Part shown: positions 52,968 through 64,000 of the stretch, piece after piece
How positions within the stretch are numbered: the stretch's first letter is position 1
Layout of the letters: every line of letters begins with the position of its first letter
Source: Embiotoca jacksoni
Taxonomy: Eukaryota; Chordata; Actinopteri; Embiotocidae
Reading direction: 5' to 3'
DNA length: 64,000 bases
Assembly: GCA_022577435.1 (NCBI GenBank)
Contig: JAKOON010000011.1
Coordinates: 9,716,992 to 9,780,991, forward strand
The notes under the pieces: model-generated
The model's database searches: none
The model's input: only the letters and a program-made list of their open reading frames with translations
Told to the model about the DNA's origin: nothing
Program-made: the position numbers and the translations under genes

Positions 52968-55900
52968 TTTCTTCGCAGTCGTGCCTGTTTTGTTGTTAGG
53001 TCAAGTGACACTTTGGTCTGACCCTAAACGTTACTCCCACCGGACCGAAAGTTTTGAAAATAAGATTTACTATTAACCACTTAATGACATCTAAATATTA
53101 GAAGAAAATGATATGAACACGAGTAAAAATGTAATAAATTTTTTTTTTTTTTTTCATTTTATTTATGTAGACTTGCAGTTCCTCTACCTCCCACCATGAT
53201 GTGCTACAGCACCCATCCAGCCTCTACTTCCTGTATGGGCTTCATAAACAGATCATATTAAGGCTGACCCAACATTTTTTTTAATCAAATCTATCTGCAG
53301 TTAAGTGTTCACGTAATTGAAGCCTAGCTCGAGTGAAGATACTTTTAAACTTCTTTGATTTTATTTCCGGCTTGCAGCTTTCAAGACACTTATATCCAAT
53401 TTGTGAATGGGAAATTACTAAAGAGCACTAACAGTAAAAAACTAATGTGTTGGGATGACTACATTTATTTGATAAATATGCTCTCTGCAGACCTCTTCCT
53501 CTCTGAGTAGTTCATCCTGTCAGAAGCAGCAGCAATAAACGAGGTTTAAAGACTGTTTTTCTGTCTCACACGAGTCTGACATGTGCAGCCTGTAAACATT
53601 TTAACATTCCTCTCGGTTTGCTAGAGACTCTTTCCAAGTCGTCATGTGTTGGATGTCGTGGTGTCTGCATCAGTGTCAAAGAGGATGCACTTTTATGAGA
53701 TGAAACCACACACACAGAGTACTTTATTATTGTTTACAGAGTGTGTGTAACTGCACAGGCCACCACCAGAGGGCGCATGAGGCAGGTCCTGCTCTGGTCC
53801 AACCTGCTGGCAGGTTTCTTATGCAAGGTTTTCCTAAAACTGGTCTTCCTGGCTGCTCAGCCTTCACTTCCACATGCAACTACAAATAAATATCTTTTAT
53901 TGCAAACTAAGACTTAAATAAATGTCTGAAGTCAAGAAAACTACAACCAGTTTGCAGTTATTTCACAGCCAATGTCTTACACTGTTGAGCTTTCATCTTC
54001 CTGCCCCTGAGGAAGTGTTCATGAAGTAAAATAATCCATGCTGATGGACCAGCTGCTTCCTTCCCTCCTACCCACACAAAGCTGCTGACCCATAAGGAAT
54101 ATGCAACTCGAAAGAGGATGTGATTTAATCACATTACTGCCTGATCAGCCCGGCCTGAGTCATGGTCCTTGACTCATGGCCCTCTAAATGAATCACACAC
54201 CCACTAAGTCAGGGACAATTTGTATGTCACCGTGATTAAATCAGCCGATTAAATCCTCTCCAGTCAAACAACAGGTTATCTGAGAGCCCTTCCCCAGACA
54301 GAACGACCACGTTGCCGTAGTGAATGTCAGGATTTTCACGGACTTAATGTGAAATGAAGAAATAGGCTGCAGGGCGAGACCAGAACTGATTTCACTTGTA
54401 AAATCGGAGAGATAGGGGCCTCATCTTGTTTTCAGAGCACTTTTTCTGCTATCAAAACAGTCTATAATCACACTAATATACAAATGGTTCTTCTCACCTG
54501 AAATAATGTAAATAAATGCTTTTGACAAGAAAGATACCAGTCAAATAGACAATAATAAAACAATAAATTCCTTGTGTACATTACAAATAAAGTATGGCTT
54601 AAATTATTGCGTGCTCTATGTTATGATGGATGTGATATCATGGCTGATAATTGTCTGAAAACACAGCTTCTTGCCACACACTTTTCCCTTCAATAGAAGA
54701 GTCTGATTGTGCTGCTAATAGAAGTCTTGAGGTTTCTTCGTTTCGAGGTCTCATGGTTTCATGGAAATGCATTAAACTCACAAAACCAGTGACTGAAAGC
54801 TCTCCTCTTCCTCTCCTCTCTTATTCACTGAAACATGGGTGTTACATATTTCACAAGACACGGTGTGTTTGACAGCGTGAGAGGTGTGTGTTTGTGTATG
54901 AGCTAAATCACCTCAGGCTTATCACATGACTCATGTACAGGCCGTGTACAGGCTTAAGTCAAGGAGATGAGGAGGGAAGGTTCTCCATGAATGAATGTAT
55001 TATGTCACTTTGAATTATAACGTTAAATAAGTGATAAACTGGGATTACAGCATAATGATTTATATTTTTCCCCCATTGTATAATTTATTGTGTCAGGCTT
55101 CTTATCTCATGAAATTAGGGAAACTATTAAACTATATTTTAATTATTCTAAGCACAGTAACTTGATAATGCAGTATTTTTTTAATAATTAAAGTAAATCC
55201 ACTGATATCTTAAACTCAGACGTGAAATTAAACAAAACAAAATTGTTATTTTTTTTTTTTAAATGCCGGATTTTACTGTTTATATATTTTATGGAATTTG
55301 ATGGAATCTCATATTTAAAGATTTTATTATTTTTAGTAAAATTTTCTTCCCTTCAGAAAATGACAGACATGCACATGTGGCAGGTAAAAGCTCAGTATTG
55401 TAGCTGTAAACGTGTACATCATGGTCATATACTGTATTTTTAAATAAACATTTCACTGCATGGATAATATATCTTTGTGCAACAAATGGCACCCTCTAAT
55501 ACCTCACATGTTTATGTGCACATGTTAAGGCTCCATTGGACAGGCCTTACATACAACATAATAAAGAAGAGGTCATTTAATTTCCCTATCATATACAGTC
55601 ATTTACTAAAAAATACTTCCTTCAGTGATTTACCAAACTTTTTAGGTGTTAACAGGATCATTTTTCCTGACATTAACACTGATTGTTGCTTATTTATTCA
55701 TGAAAGTTACATTTTATAGTGTTGTAAATGATAGATTTGAGATTTTAAACCAAAGTTTCAGGGGCTTAAGACTCATTAATTACCACGATGTAAGAAAAAG
55801 TGTGCCAGAATTGAATCTAATTTACAAAAAGGAATAAAACAAGGCTGAGATATAAGGAGGAAATGCCCTGACTTCAAACTCAAATGGTATAATTGAGTTG

Positions 55901-56159
55901 TACTGTATTAATTATTAGTTATTCTTAAATTTATGCCAAAAAACAGGGAGTCTATAAAGTCATGGCAAATATTTTCTTCACAGTTAAATCATCCATGAAA
56001 CAGAATCTGCTGCATACTGAGCTGAGAATGTTAATGCTTTGATGAGAAAGTTGTTGTAAACATGATCTAATCAAGTGTTTAAACTAAATTATGAAAATAG
56101 TTGCATTTAGTTATTTAGAGTAATGCACTTCTGTAATCTACTTTATTGTACTCCTCAGT
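52968..56159. other. AT-rich intergenic region upstream of cert1
   Basis: No repeats of note and no convincing exon on either strand. POLK, the human head-to-head neighbour of CERT1, was looked for and not seen. Confidence 0.6.
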
Positions 56160-56600
56160 AAGTCTATTTTCTGGTGGTCTGTTTCCCAGTTCCTGTCCAT
56201 GAGTTTACTATCTTGTACTCCTCAATGTATTATATTGTATTCCTAAATCTATTATTGCAGCTGTCCTCATTGTATATTCTCGTCCTCTTCACTTTATTTT
56301 CTAGTCCTCCTCACTTTATTTTGTGGTACTCCTCTGTATATTCTAGTCCTCTTCACTTTATTTTGTAGTACTCGTCAGTGAATGTTCTAGTCCTCCTCAC
56401 TTTATTTTGTAGTACTCCTCAGTGTATATTCTAGTGCTCTTCACTTGATTTTATAGTACTCCTCAGTGTATCTTATAGTCCTCTTCACTTTATTTTCTAG
56501 TCCTCCTCACTTTATTTTCTAGTACTCAGTGTATATTCTAGTGCTCTTCACTTGATTTTATAGTACTCCTCAGTGTATCTTCTTCTCAGTACTCCTCAAG
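56160..56600. repeat. Minisatellite upstream of the cert1 promoter
   Basis: Blocks such as CTCCTCACTTTATTTTGTAG and TACTCCTCAGTGTATATTCT alternate about ten times over 440 bp. It ends about 50 bp before the CpG-rich promoter block. Confidence 0.85.
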
Positions 56601-56639
56601 TCTATTTTCAGTACAGTAAACAGGGGGAGGAGCCTGTTT

Positions 56640-57347
56640 CCGATCCAGGAATGGATTTGCTGACGTCACACGAGCCAGCGCCCCTGCGCAGCACACAAGT
56701 TGGAACACGCGCTCGAGCAGCCTCCGGAGAGGTAGAGGAAGCTCGAGACGTCAGATGAACATGGCGATGAGCCGGAGAGCTGTCACCAGTCCACGGAGCA
56801 AAACAAACACCGCCTCGGCCACAGCGTCTCTCTGAAGCCGGCCCCTCTCCCCTGGACGGATTACCTGGGACCGCTGGAGCTGAGCCTGAATACATTTATC
56901 GGCATTTCATCCTTTTTTTTCTTTTTTCTTTCCCTCCCCTTCCGCGGCTTCTGGGACTCACCGTACGGAGAATAAAAAGGGGCGGATGAGCGGAGTTGAC
57001 AGCTAACGTACGGGCTCTCCGCTAACGTTCACCTGGACCGTTTGACCGCTGAATGTGCGGCAGCCTCATCAGCTAACTACTGTTGTCTATATATTGGGAG
57101 TCAGCCATCGATCCAGTCAAGCGCTCAGCCATCTGGGTTAACTCCTCTTCCACTCGGAGCTATTACCCCATCGATAACAACAACAACACCATGACTCCGT
57201 GAACTGTTGCTCCTTATTGCTTTGTCACTCATGTCCGGGCAGCTCGGATAATACCGTCAGTTTATAAATAATCTGTGTGTCATATATGCCCCGTTGTTTT
57301 TTTTTTATCGAGCGATAGACAAATCATTAAAAAAAAAAAAAAAAAAA
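56640..57347 (+). promoter_or_regulatory. cert1: cert1 CpG-rich promoter and 5' leader
   Basis: This GC/CpG-rich block rises sharply out of AT-rich DNA and ends at the cert1 start codon. A perfect CRE palindrome TGACGTCA sits at 56661-56668 and a second ACGTCA at about 56749. Short upstream ORFs begin at 56757 (22 codons), 57053 (7 codons), 57191 (ATGACTCCGTGA in ACACC context), 57231 and 57286. The transcription start is not determined. In human the CERT1 promoter is shared head-to-head with POLK; no POLK exon was found on the minus strand here. Confidence 0.6.
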
Positions 57348-57458
57348 ATGTCAGACAACCAGAGCTGGAACTCCTCCGGGTCTGAGGAGGATCTGGAGCC
57401 GAGAGAGGAGCCTGGACATCTCGTTGGTATCGCCGACTTCAGCGGTGTCCTCAGTAAG
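57348..57458 (+). CDS. cert1: cert1 coding exon 1
   Basis: Thirty-seven codons from ATG to AAG, then donor GTGAGT. After [15 protein letters not shown] the fish sequence ([16 protein letters not shown]) differs from the mammalian linker and is about five residues longer before SGVLSK. The ATG directly follows a 19-A run. Confidence 0.95.
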
Positions 57459-59106
57459 GTGAGTCACGTTTGATCCAGGTTATCTAGTTTGGTCAGTGTG
57501 GCTTGCCAGGGGAGGTGCCTGTCTGTCTTCCATCTAGAAATGAGGTCATTTGTATGACAAATCGTGGCATGTCTGTTTTTTTTTTTTTTTTTGTGGGGAG
57601 GGAGGAAGGATTGTCCTAAATCCAGTCCAGCAATAATTTACACGTTGCAGCAATATGAGCGCGGTAATCCCCCTCTCTGAAGCGAGACAGGAGGAAAGCC
57701 CCCGTGGAGACACATGAAACGGGATACGTGACGCCACAGCTCGCTACTGGAGCTCTCTGGTCCTTCTGAAGTGTTCAAGATGTTTGATTTAGCTCCCTAT
57801 AACCAACCACACGCTGTACACAGATTGAATACGGTTCAACGCGAATAACTGGTTGCCGTGGCAACGTGTACACAAGGGCTGCCTGTAACGTTATTCCTTA
57901 TTATTTCCATTTCTACTGTAACGACACCGCGAACGGAGCAAATGGTGTTCAGACCAGATGTCCAGTCACAGTGTAAATATTGGTTTGGCAGCAGCATTGC
58001 GAGGTGCAGGAAAACATTTGCTGGTACATTTGTGAATAACAACCCTGCAAGCTATTGTCGCTGTGCTCTGTTTTTCTTTGGTAAACAGACCGTTAAGTCC
58101 CCCGCTAGACTCGCTAACCTATTTTTGCCATATGCCTCTGCTCAATGCTCAGACCGTTGTTTCGGGCAAACGGACGGCAGTTTTAAGTCATTAAGCTGCT
58201 GGCAAGCTCATGTGGTATTAATCTCACTGTGCTCTGGGTGTCGGTAAACAGATTGCACGCTGACCTGCTAACCAAGCATATTGTGAGATTAAGCAGATCC
58301 ACATTCAGGAAAGCTCACCTGTTCAATCATTATGAGGCCGATACACGTCATAAGTCTTGTGAGGATTAATGAGTCTTCACCTTACATAAAAGCCCCACAT
58401 GTCCTGACTAAGGTTTAAACTGCAAACAACTCAGATTAGCCATATTCTTTGTATGGTTTCATGCTTGAGCTACTAGAGAAATGGAGGCCTGTCTCTTATT
58501 TTATCTGTCTAACGTAACAGTCCTTCGATGTTTGATGTCACATTTTGACTGTTAACACTGTCAGAGATGTTCAGATCTTGTATTGTTGCTGCACGTTGAG
58601 GTTGCACTGCACAGTATTTGCTATGTAAATAAGGTTAAACATGAGAGGGGCCAACTCTCCGTAGAACACCACAAAGTGCAGCTCCAAACATACTATACTA
58701 TACCATACCATACCATACCATACTATACCATACCAGAACAGAACAGAACAGAACAGAACAGAACAGAACAGAACAGAACTTCCCATTTAAGTACATGCTC
58801 AGTGAACTGAAGCGGTAGTCACAAGAAAATGTAAGTTTTGAAGTAAGGTGCTGATTTTTTTCAGAGATAATATATTCTATTTCATTTTATAGGTGTTGGT
58901 TGTGTTCTTGTTTCTCAGCTTATAAAGCGATTGATGATTGATTTTTTTTGGGGGGATTTTTTTATTTTCAGTGGACTAACTACATCCATGGCTGGCAGGA
59001 CCGTTGGGTCATGCTGAAGAACAACACGCTGAGCTACTACAAGTCTCAGGACGAGACGGAGTACGGCTGCCGGGGTTCCCTCTGCCTCAGCAAAGCTGTT
59101 ATTACT
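57348..59106 (+). CDS. cert1: cert1 (col4a3bp): ceramide transfer protein, 5' coding part (exons 1-2)
   Basis: Exons 57348-57458 and 58972-59106 join in phase 0 to give 82 residues; the gene continues beyond the right edge. CERT moves ceramide from ER to trans-Golgi; its PH domain binds PI4P at the Golgi, and FFAT and START domains would lie downstream. The first 12 residues ([12 protein letters not shown]) and the PH start ([18 protein letters not shown]) match the mammalian protein almost exactly, including the Lys-Trp pair and Tyr and Arg used for PI4P binding. Exon 2 ends [14 protein letters not shown], the known break before the PHDFDECRF segment. Exon 3 was not found in the remaining 4.9 kb. 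Confidence 0.95.
58690..58779. repeat. Compound pentanucleotide array (ATACC)n-(AGAAC)n in cert1 intron 1
   Basis: About nine ATACC/ATACT units switch cleanly to nine AGAAC units, 190 bp before the exon 2 acceptor. Confidence 0.95.
58972..59106 (+). CDS. cert1: cert1 coding exon 2 (PH domain first half)
   Basis: Forty-five codons, phase 0 at both ends. Acceptor is tttattttcag|TGGACT and donor is ATTACT|GTGAGT. Reads [18 protein letters not shown], then [17 protein letters not shown]. Differences from human are conservative (VM for VV, SQ for SE). Confidence 0.96.
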
Positions 59107-62100
59107 GTGAGTACTGTCACCGTCCTTTTCTCCACCATTCTGCTACACTTGTGCAACGTCGGCCCCTTTGTAAAACATCTTGCGAGAATGGGCTGTTGTT
59201 TGTGAAAGAGGGTTTCGTTTAAGCTCCGGGAGGGTTGTTGACTCGTCATTAAAGATCGGTAAGCTCAAGAATCTGACGATTTAGAAGAATTGTGCAAACA
59301 GCTTTGTCTGCTTTTGCCAGAGGGATTGACTCTTGTATTGCAAACGCACCACTACTGTTTAAAATGCACTTCACTCCACACTTTGTCCACACTTTGCACG
59401 CTGTTTTAATCTAATAAAATCTATTCAGTCGTCGTAGAAGATGCGATTCGGTTTGGCTCGTTTGTGGACTCTTGTGTGAACTGAGAAGCTTTCGTCAGGA
59501 TCACAGAAAGGTGTTTCAGTGTTTTGTTACCAATGTGTCTCCTACGTTTACGCCGAGCCGTGTGTAAAGCTCTCCATTTTTCTAAAACTGTAACAGGCCA
59601 TTAGATTTAGTCTGAGAATCGGAAGAGCAAAGATCATCTCTTGTTCTTCCTCGGGCATTCTTCCCGCCCCCTCTCTTCCTCGCTCAGCTTCTCACATGGT
59701 TTTGAGAAGTTTGGCATCTGACGTACAAGATGTGATTCAGATGTCAGGCACCCGTCACATGTTTCTCTTAAGGAGGTCAGAGGACAAGCTTTGGGTCGGA
59801 GTTTCTCAAACTGCAGGTGATAACCTATTTTTACAGAGAACTCCTGATTGTGTCCCAAGTTTTGCCGGAGGAGAAGCGGCTCGTCAGGTGACTGTTCTCG
59901 TTTAAAAACAGCATGTTATGCGGTCAACTTCACTGGAAACTTCATCATGAGACTGACAGTGCCGTGTCACTGTATAGGACCGACTAGGAAACACGCCTCC
60001 TCACTTTTAGAAGAATAATTGACGAAGAGACTCTCATCTGACTTTTCATAAAATCCTGTCACACTGCTAAATGGAGAAAACTGAAGTCCACGTGTTACCA
60101 GTGTTTAGGACGGGATGTTCGCACTGTTTGACCTTTCGTCGTGTTTCGTGACCTGACAGAAGCTCCGACTGTCTCTCTCTCCAAACAGTAACAAGGGAAA
60201 TGAATCAGTTACTGTTCCCAGGCAGCGTAACGCAGCCTTCTCCATGAGCCATATTTGTTCAGCTTTATTCATTCCCAGCACGCATGTAAATATTAACCAT
60301 CATGTGGTGCTCTGCTGCAGTCACTTCCCCTCTCAGTGCCCTCCAAGTCCCGGGTGTAAATAAGGAACAGGTCCAGCTGGTGTCTGGTGAACATCATCCA
60401 CGGTTACTGCCTTTCTCACAGAAGTACTTTTAAACTTTATTATGCACGTCTGGTTCCTATGATCTCCACATTCAGCTCACTCGCAGTTTTCTCCTCGATT
60501 GTTTGGTTGTTTACATGAAGTTTCTGTCATTTGTCATCAATAAACCTTCTGACTTTTGCGCATTTTGAAGAAGTTGGAAAACTAAAGAATTCCTTTTAGC
60601 GGTGTTTTTAGCCTGTTAGCATTCATTAGCTCCAGACTGAGAAGCCTCTCCTGAGGCCCACTGCTGACCACATAACAGCACTTCCTGTTTGTGTTTCACA
60701 TCTGACTAAAGAGAAATCATGTGAAGTCCTTGTTTGTCGCACACATCAGGAGAACTCGGACTTAAATAATGTGAGTAGATATATTATATAAGTGGTAACA
60801 AACAAAGAAAACCATCATGTGGTGACAGTTGACTTTGACACACTGCCGGCTCTCTCATGTTATTCCAAGGTGTTGCTGCATGTGACTGTAACTTCTTCTG
60901 TTGCTGCAACTGTGCCTACAAAGGCTGACAAGCAGCACCGCCATATTTAGATTCATGGTCAGTTCATAAAAGCTCACTGGCCTACTTGTAGATCCATCTC
61001 TCACTGGAATCAGTACAGACTGGATCCATCGTAGGTTTGGATTATTTTCAGCCAGGATGTGACGCTCACAATAAACCTCTCCAAATGGTTACAGAGACAG
61101 AAAAGAGGTCAGATGGGGGTCATTTAGAACGATGCATGTGACATCAAGTTATTGGAAATCTGCAAGGTGTCTTCAGCCAGGAAATGTGACTCTTCGTCAG
61201 AGCATGTGGCCTTCCTGCATGTCAATGCGGGTCAAGAGCCACATATATCTTATTTTGCGTGTGTGTTCTTATTTTGACCCTTTCTGTTTCACCTTCCCTT
61301 TCCCTATGTTTTACTTTGACCACTCGGTGAGTAAGAGTTTCCTCTGATGACACCGTAATCCCATTTTGGTGTTCATAGAGTCTCCAGAAAGAAGTTCCTG
61401 CCAGCAGGTCTGAGTAATACTGTTGAAGGAACAAGATCCTAAGGTCGGAGTATAATTTTACAGTTTATTAGGAGTAAAATACATTCAAATTTTAATGCAG
61501 CCTTGCAGGGTTTCTCGGTGTTTGCATTGGTTTCGGTCCCTCCATTTTTCTGCAGTCATTTTTTTTTGTGCTCCCGTTCATTGAGTTGTGGAGATTGTGA
61601 CTGCAGACACGTACACCGGCTCTGAGGAGGCTGGACTGGAGAGGACAGAAGGGGAGTCTGTTTGAAGCTCAGTAGGAAGTTTATGTTGGAGGAGAATAGA
61701 GACAGGGTGAAGCTGTTCAGCCTCATCATTTACATTTGGGCACAAAATGATTGATATTTTCAGCAGTATATTATTTCATAAAATGTTGTTTCCACCCTTT
61801 CTGTTCTGTTTTCCTCCCCAACATGTTTCCTCATGAGATAATATAGTTAGAAAACTCTGCAAAACAAACAAAGGAACACAAATATGAGACAGTAGTATTA
61901 AAGACGGACTCTGATGATGTGAGCGTGAAATACAAACCAAATGAAAAGGGAGACATGTGACAGACATCAGAAGTTGTCAGAGACTTCTCACCAGCAGGAA
62001 AAGATATCGATGACATCACAGTCCACTGAATTACCACAACACAAACCTCTGGTGTGTCAGTGAGACATACTTCCACACTGATTGATTGATGAAGTTCATC

Positions 62101-63849
62101 TCCTTGTCAAAGTCCACCCCTTAATGATCCCAGTCTACTTTCTGTCCCAGATGTTATTAAACATATACATTATAGGTCACAGCTGTCAGAGCAAGATGAA
62201 GAGTTCCTGCCTCTTTAAATGGGTCCTTATTGATTTATTTCTTTTAAACTATGAAAATAATCAAAATATTGATTTTATCACGGGATCCGTAGTGCAGTCT
62301 CATGCATTTCCATGGTTTTCAGTGTAATATAGGAGTATTAGTAGCAGTGCCACATATATAGTAGTATGGGAGCTTGTGGAAAAGAATACATTTGTCTCAA
62401 ATTTCTTTTATTTTCTTTCTGCTTGAATAGATTTTCAAAATGGCTTCTTTGAATTTTAATTCATGTGTTTTTCTCAGATGTTTGCAGGCAGTTGTAGTCC
62501 AGTCAGCAGGTTGCCGTAGTTGCATTTATAAACCAGTGAGTTTGAAGCTGTGTTTCAGAGGGAAGGAGGATGTAGACGTTGTCGCCTGATCCTTTGTCCT
62601 CCTGATAACTGATACCGGGTTAAAGATGCATCACACATGTTTACTTCCTTGCTTGTGCTTCCTCTTCTCATCTGTCTCTCTGACTGCTGTTGATCTTACA
62701 CAAGTGCAGACGGGTGTGTTTCTCCTACCATTAATCTAAAAAACCAGAAATAATGTTTCTGTTATTTACATAATTTATAGGCACCCATTTAATGTCAGCT
62801 CAGTGGGAGAGTCTCTGCCAATTCTGCTGTCATTAAAGGTCAGACTATTTTCTCTCTTCTCCTCTGTGACGCCTCTTTTCCACCGACTCAGGTCGGGTAC
62901 CGTGTCTAGAATCGGTTCCTCGCATTTCCTAACTGGTGCCAAAAATCTGCCACCAGAACTTCTCCACAATATTACTGGTCCAAAAGTTGACGCTTTAAAA
63001 AATTTGACAAAATACTCCAACATATCCTCACATTTTGCATTATGTCTTGTATCGCTTCAGTTTAAATCACAGAGAAACAGATCATGTTGCAGAAATGTCA
63101 TCAAAAACCTCAAAAGTTTCAAAATGCAGATTTCGAGCAGATTCACTTGTGTGTTCGAGGAGATTCAGCTGCTGCAACGATCAGACACTTTAGTGATAAA
63201 TCAAACCTATATAAGTCTATATAAATACTAAATACCAGATCAGTTCCTACGGCTCCTCCCACTTCACTTTCTTTACAGTATTTGTGGTTCACTGGTTCTG
63301 ACCCAGTGTTCAGGTCCCAACTATTTATTACATAATGTTTGCTTCTCAAACCTGTCGAAATGCTGGCTGGTTTATAAAAGACACCAAACACATCATGGAC
63401 CCCACACCGGCGCGTTTCACAGAGGGCGGGGCTTGCACATGGAGCGGAGCAGAGGAGGGACAGGCGAAGTGAAGATAACAACCCGCTTTACGTTAATGTG
63501 ATTTTCTTTCAAACCTGACTCTGGCAGCAGTGGAGAGGATGCTGATGTTAGCGGCAGTGGAGAGGATGCTAATGTTAGCGGCAATGCTGATTCAGGAGGA
63601 AAGAGGAAACACTGCTGTGCACGAAGTCTGATTCACCTCCATGCGACCAGTCAAGAGGAAGCACTGAATGAGAAGCTGATGTGGAAGTTTTCAGTTTTCA
63701 GTCGAACAGCTGTTGTCGTTCAGACACCAGGCGGCAGAAACCCTCTTAAAGACACTGTAGTTGGCCGTTTATTACTAAAGTATGTTCCGTGTCCGGTGAT
63801 GTTCGGGCTCAGGCTGCTTCTCTGCTCTGGATTTCAGTGTGTGACAGAA

Positions 63850-63886
<37 letters not shown>

Positions 63887-64000
63887 GCAACATGTACAGG
63901 GCAAAAATATTGAATATAATTTTTTTTTTTTTAATGTAGAAATACATATTAGATAGCAATCACTTTTAATGATTATATTTGCCTGTTTGATTTCAGCTCG
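59107..64000 (+). other. cert1 intron 2 (continues past window)
   Basis: 4.9 kb with a (GACA)n array near the end and no recognisable exon. The expected next segment (PHxFDECRF-like) is absent. Confidence 0.65.
63850..63887. repeat. (GACA)n tetranucleotide array
   Basis: About nine units, in cert1 intron 2. Confidence 0.95.

Noticed and set aside
56608..56895. 95-codon minus-strand ORF in the cert1 promoter as a POLK first exon
   Set aside because: It does not resemble the POLK N-terminus. The open frame is explained by CpG richness.
63991..64000. Possible cert1 exon 3 acceptor at the extreme right edge (gatttcag|CTCG)
   Set aside because: The acceptor looks good, but the next residues expected are Pro-His (CCN CAY). 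CTCG does not fit, and only four bases are visible.

Overview
The window looks like nuclear DNA of a ray-finned (teleost, probably percomorph) fish. It has vertebrate split genes with canonical GT/AG introns, very long (CA)n/(GT)n arrays, and interspersed repeats of kinds that are abundant in teleosts. No prokaryotic operon structure, CRISPR array or rRNA gene was seen.

Left third (about 1.8-32.2 kb, minus strand): a complete sv2c gene (synaptic vesicle glycoprotein 2C). I reconstructed 12 coding exons whose splice phases all agree, giving 735 codons. The start ATG is at 23363 and the stop at 1781-1783. A TATA-like box near 32203-32208 and a consensus donor at 31885-31890 suggest a far-upstream non-coding first exon. 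The introns are rich in microsatellites and purine/pyrimidine tracts, several of which abut splice sites.

Middle (about 32-56 kb): mostly AT-rich intergenic DNA with transposon remnants. It contains a 102-codon unidentified ORF (52659-52967, minus) and two weak exon-like islands (50.3-50.8 kb, minus). A separate two-exon-like ORF lies on the plus strand at 23490-23918, just upstream of the sv2c start codon.

Right end (56.6-64 kb, plus strand): the CpG-rich promoter and leader and the first two coding exons of cert1 (col4a3bp, ceramide transfer protein). These encode the N-terminus and first half of the PH domain; the gene runs off the right edge. sv2c and cert1 are divergent, as they are on human 5q13, but I found no exons of the human intervening genes POLK, ANKDD1B or POC5.

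The most distinctive content is a family of palindromic, non-autonomous DNA-transposon-like repeats with ends reading ACAGACTGTATATAAAAGTG. At least ten copies or fragments occur here. One is a nearly full fold-back copy (16.7-17.6 kb) and one is nested inside another teleost repeat (5.1-5.3 kb). Four copies carry a perfect TGACGTCA (CRE) palindrome and several carry an AAGATGGCGAC (YY1-like) motif.
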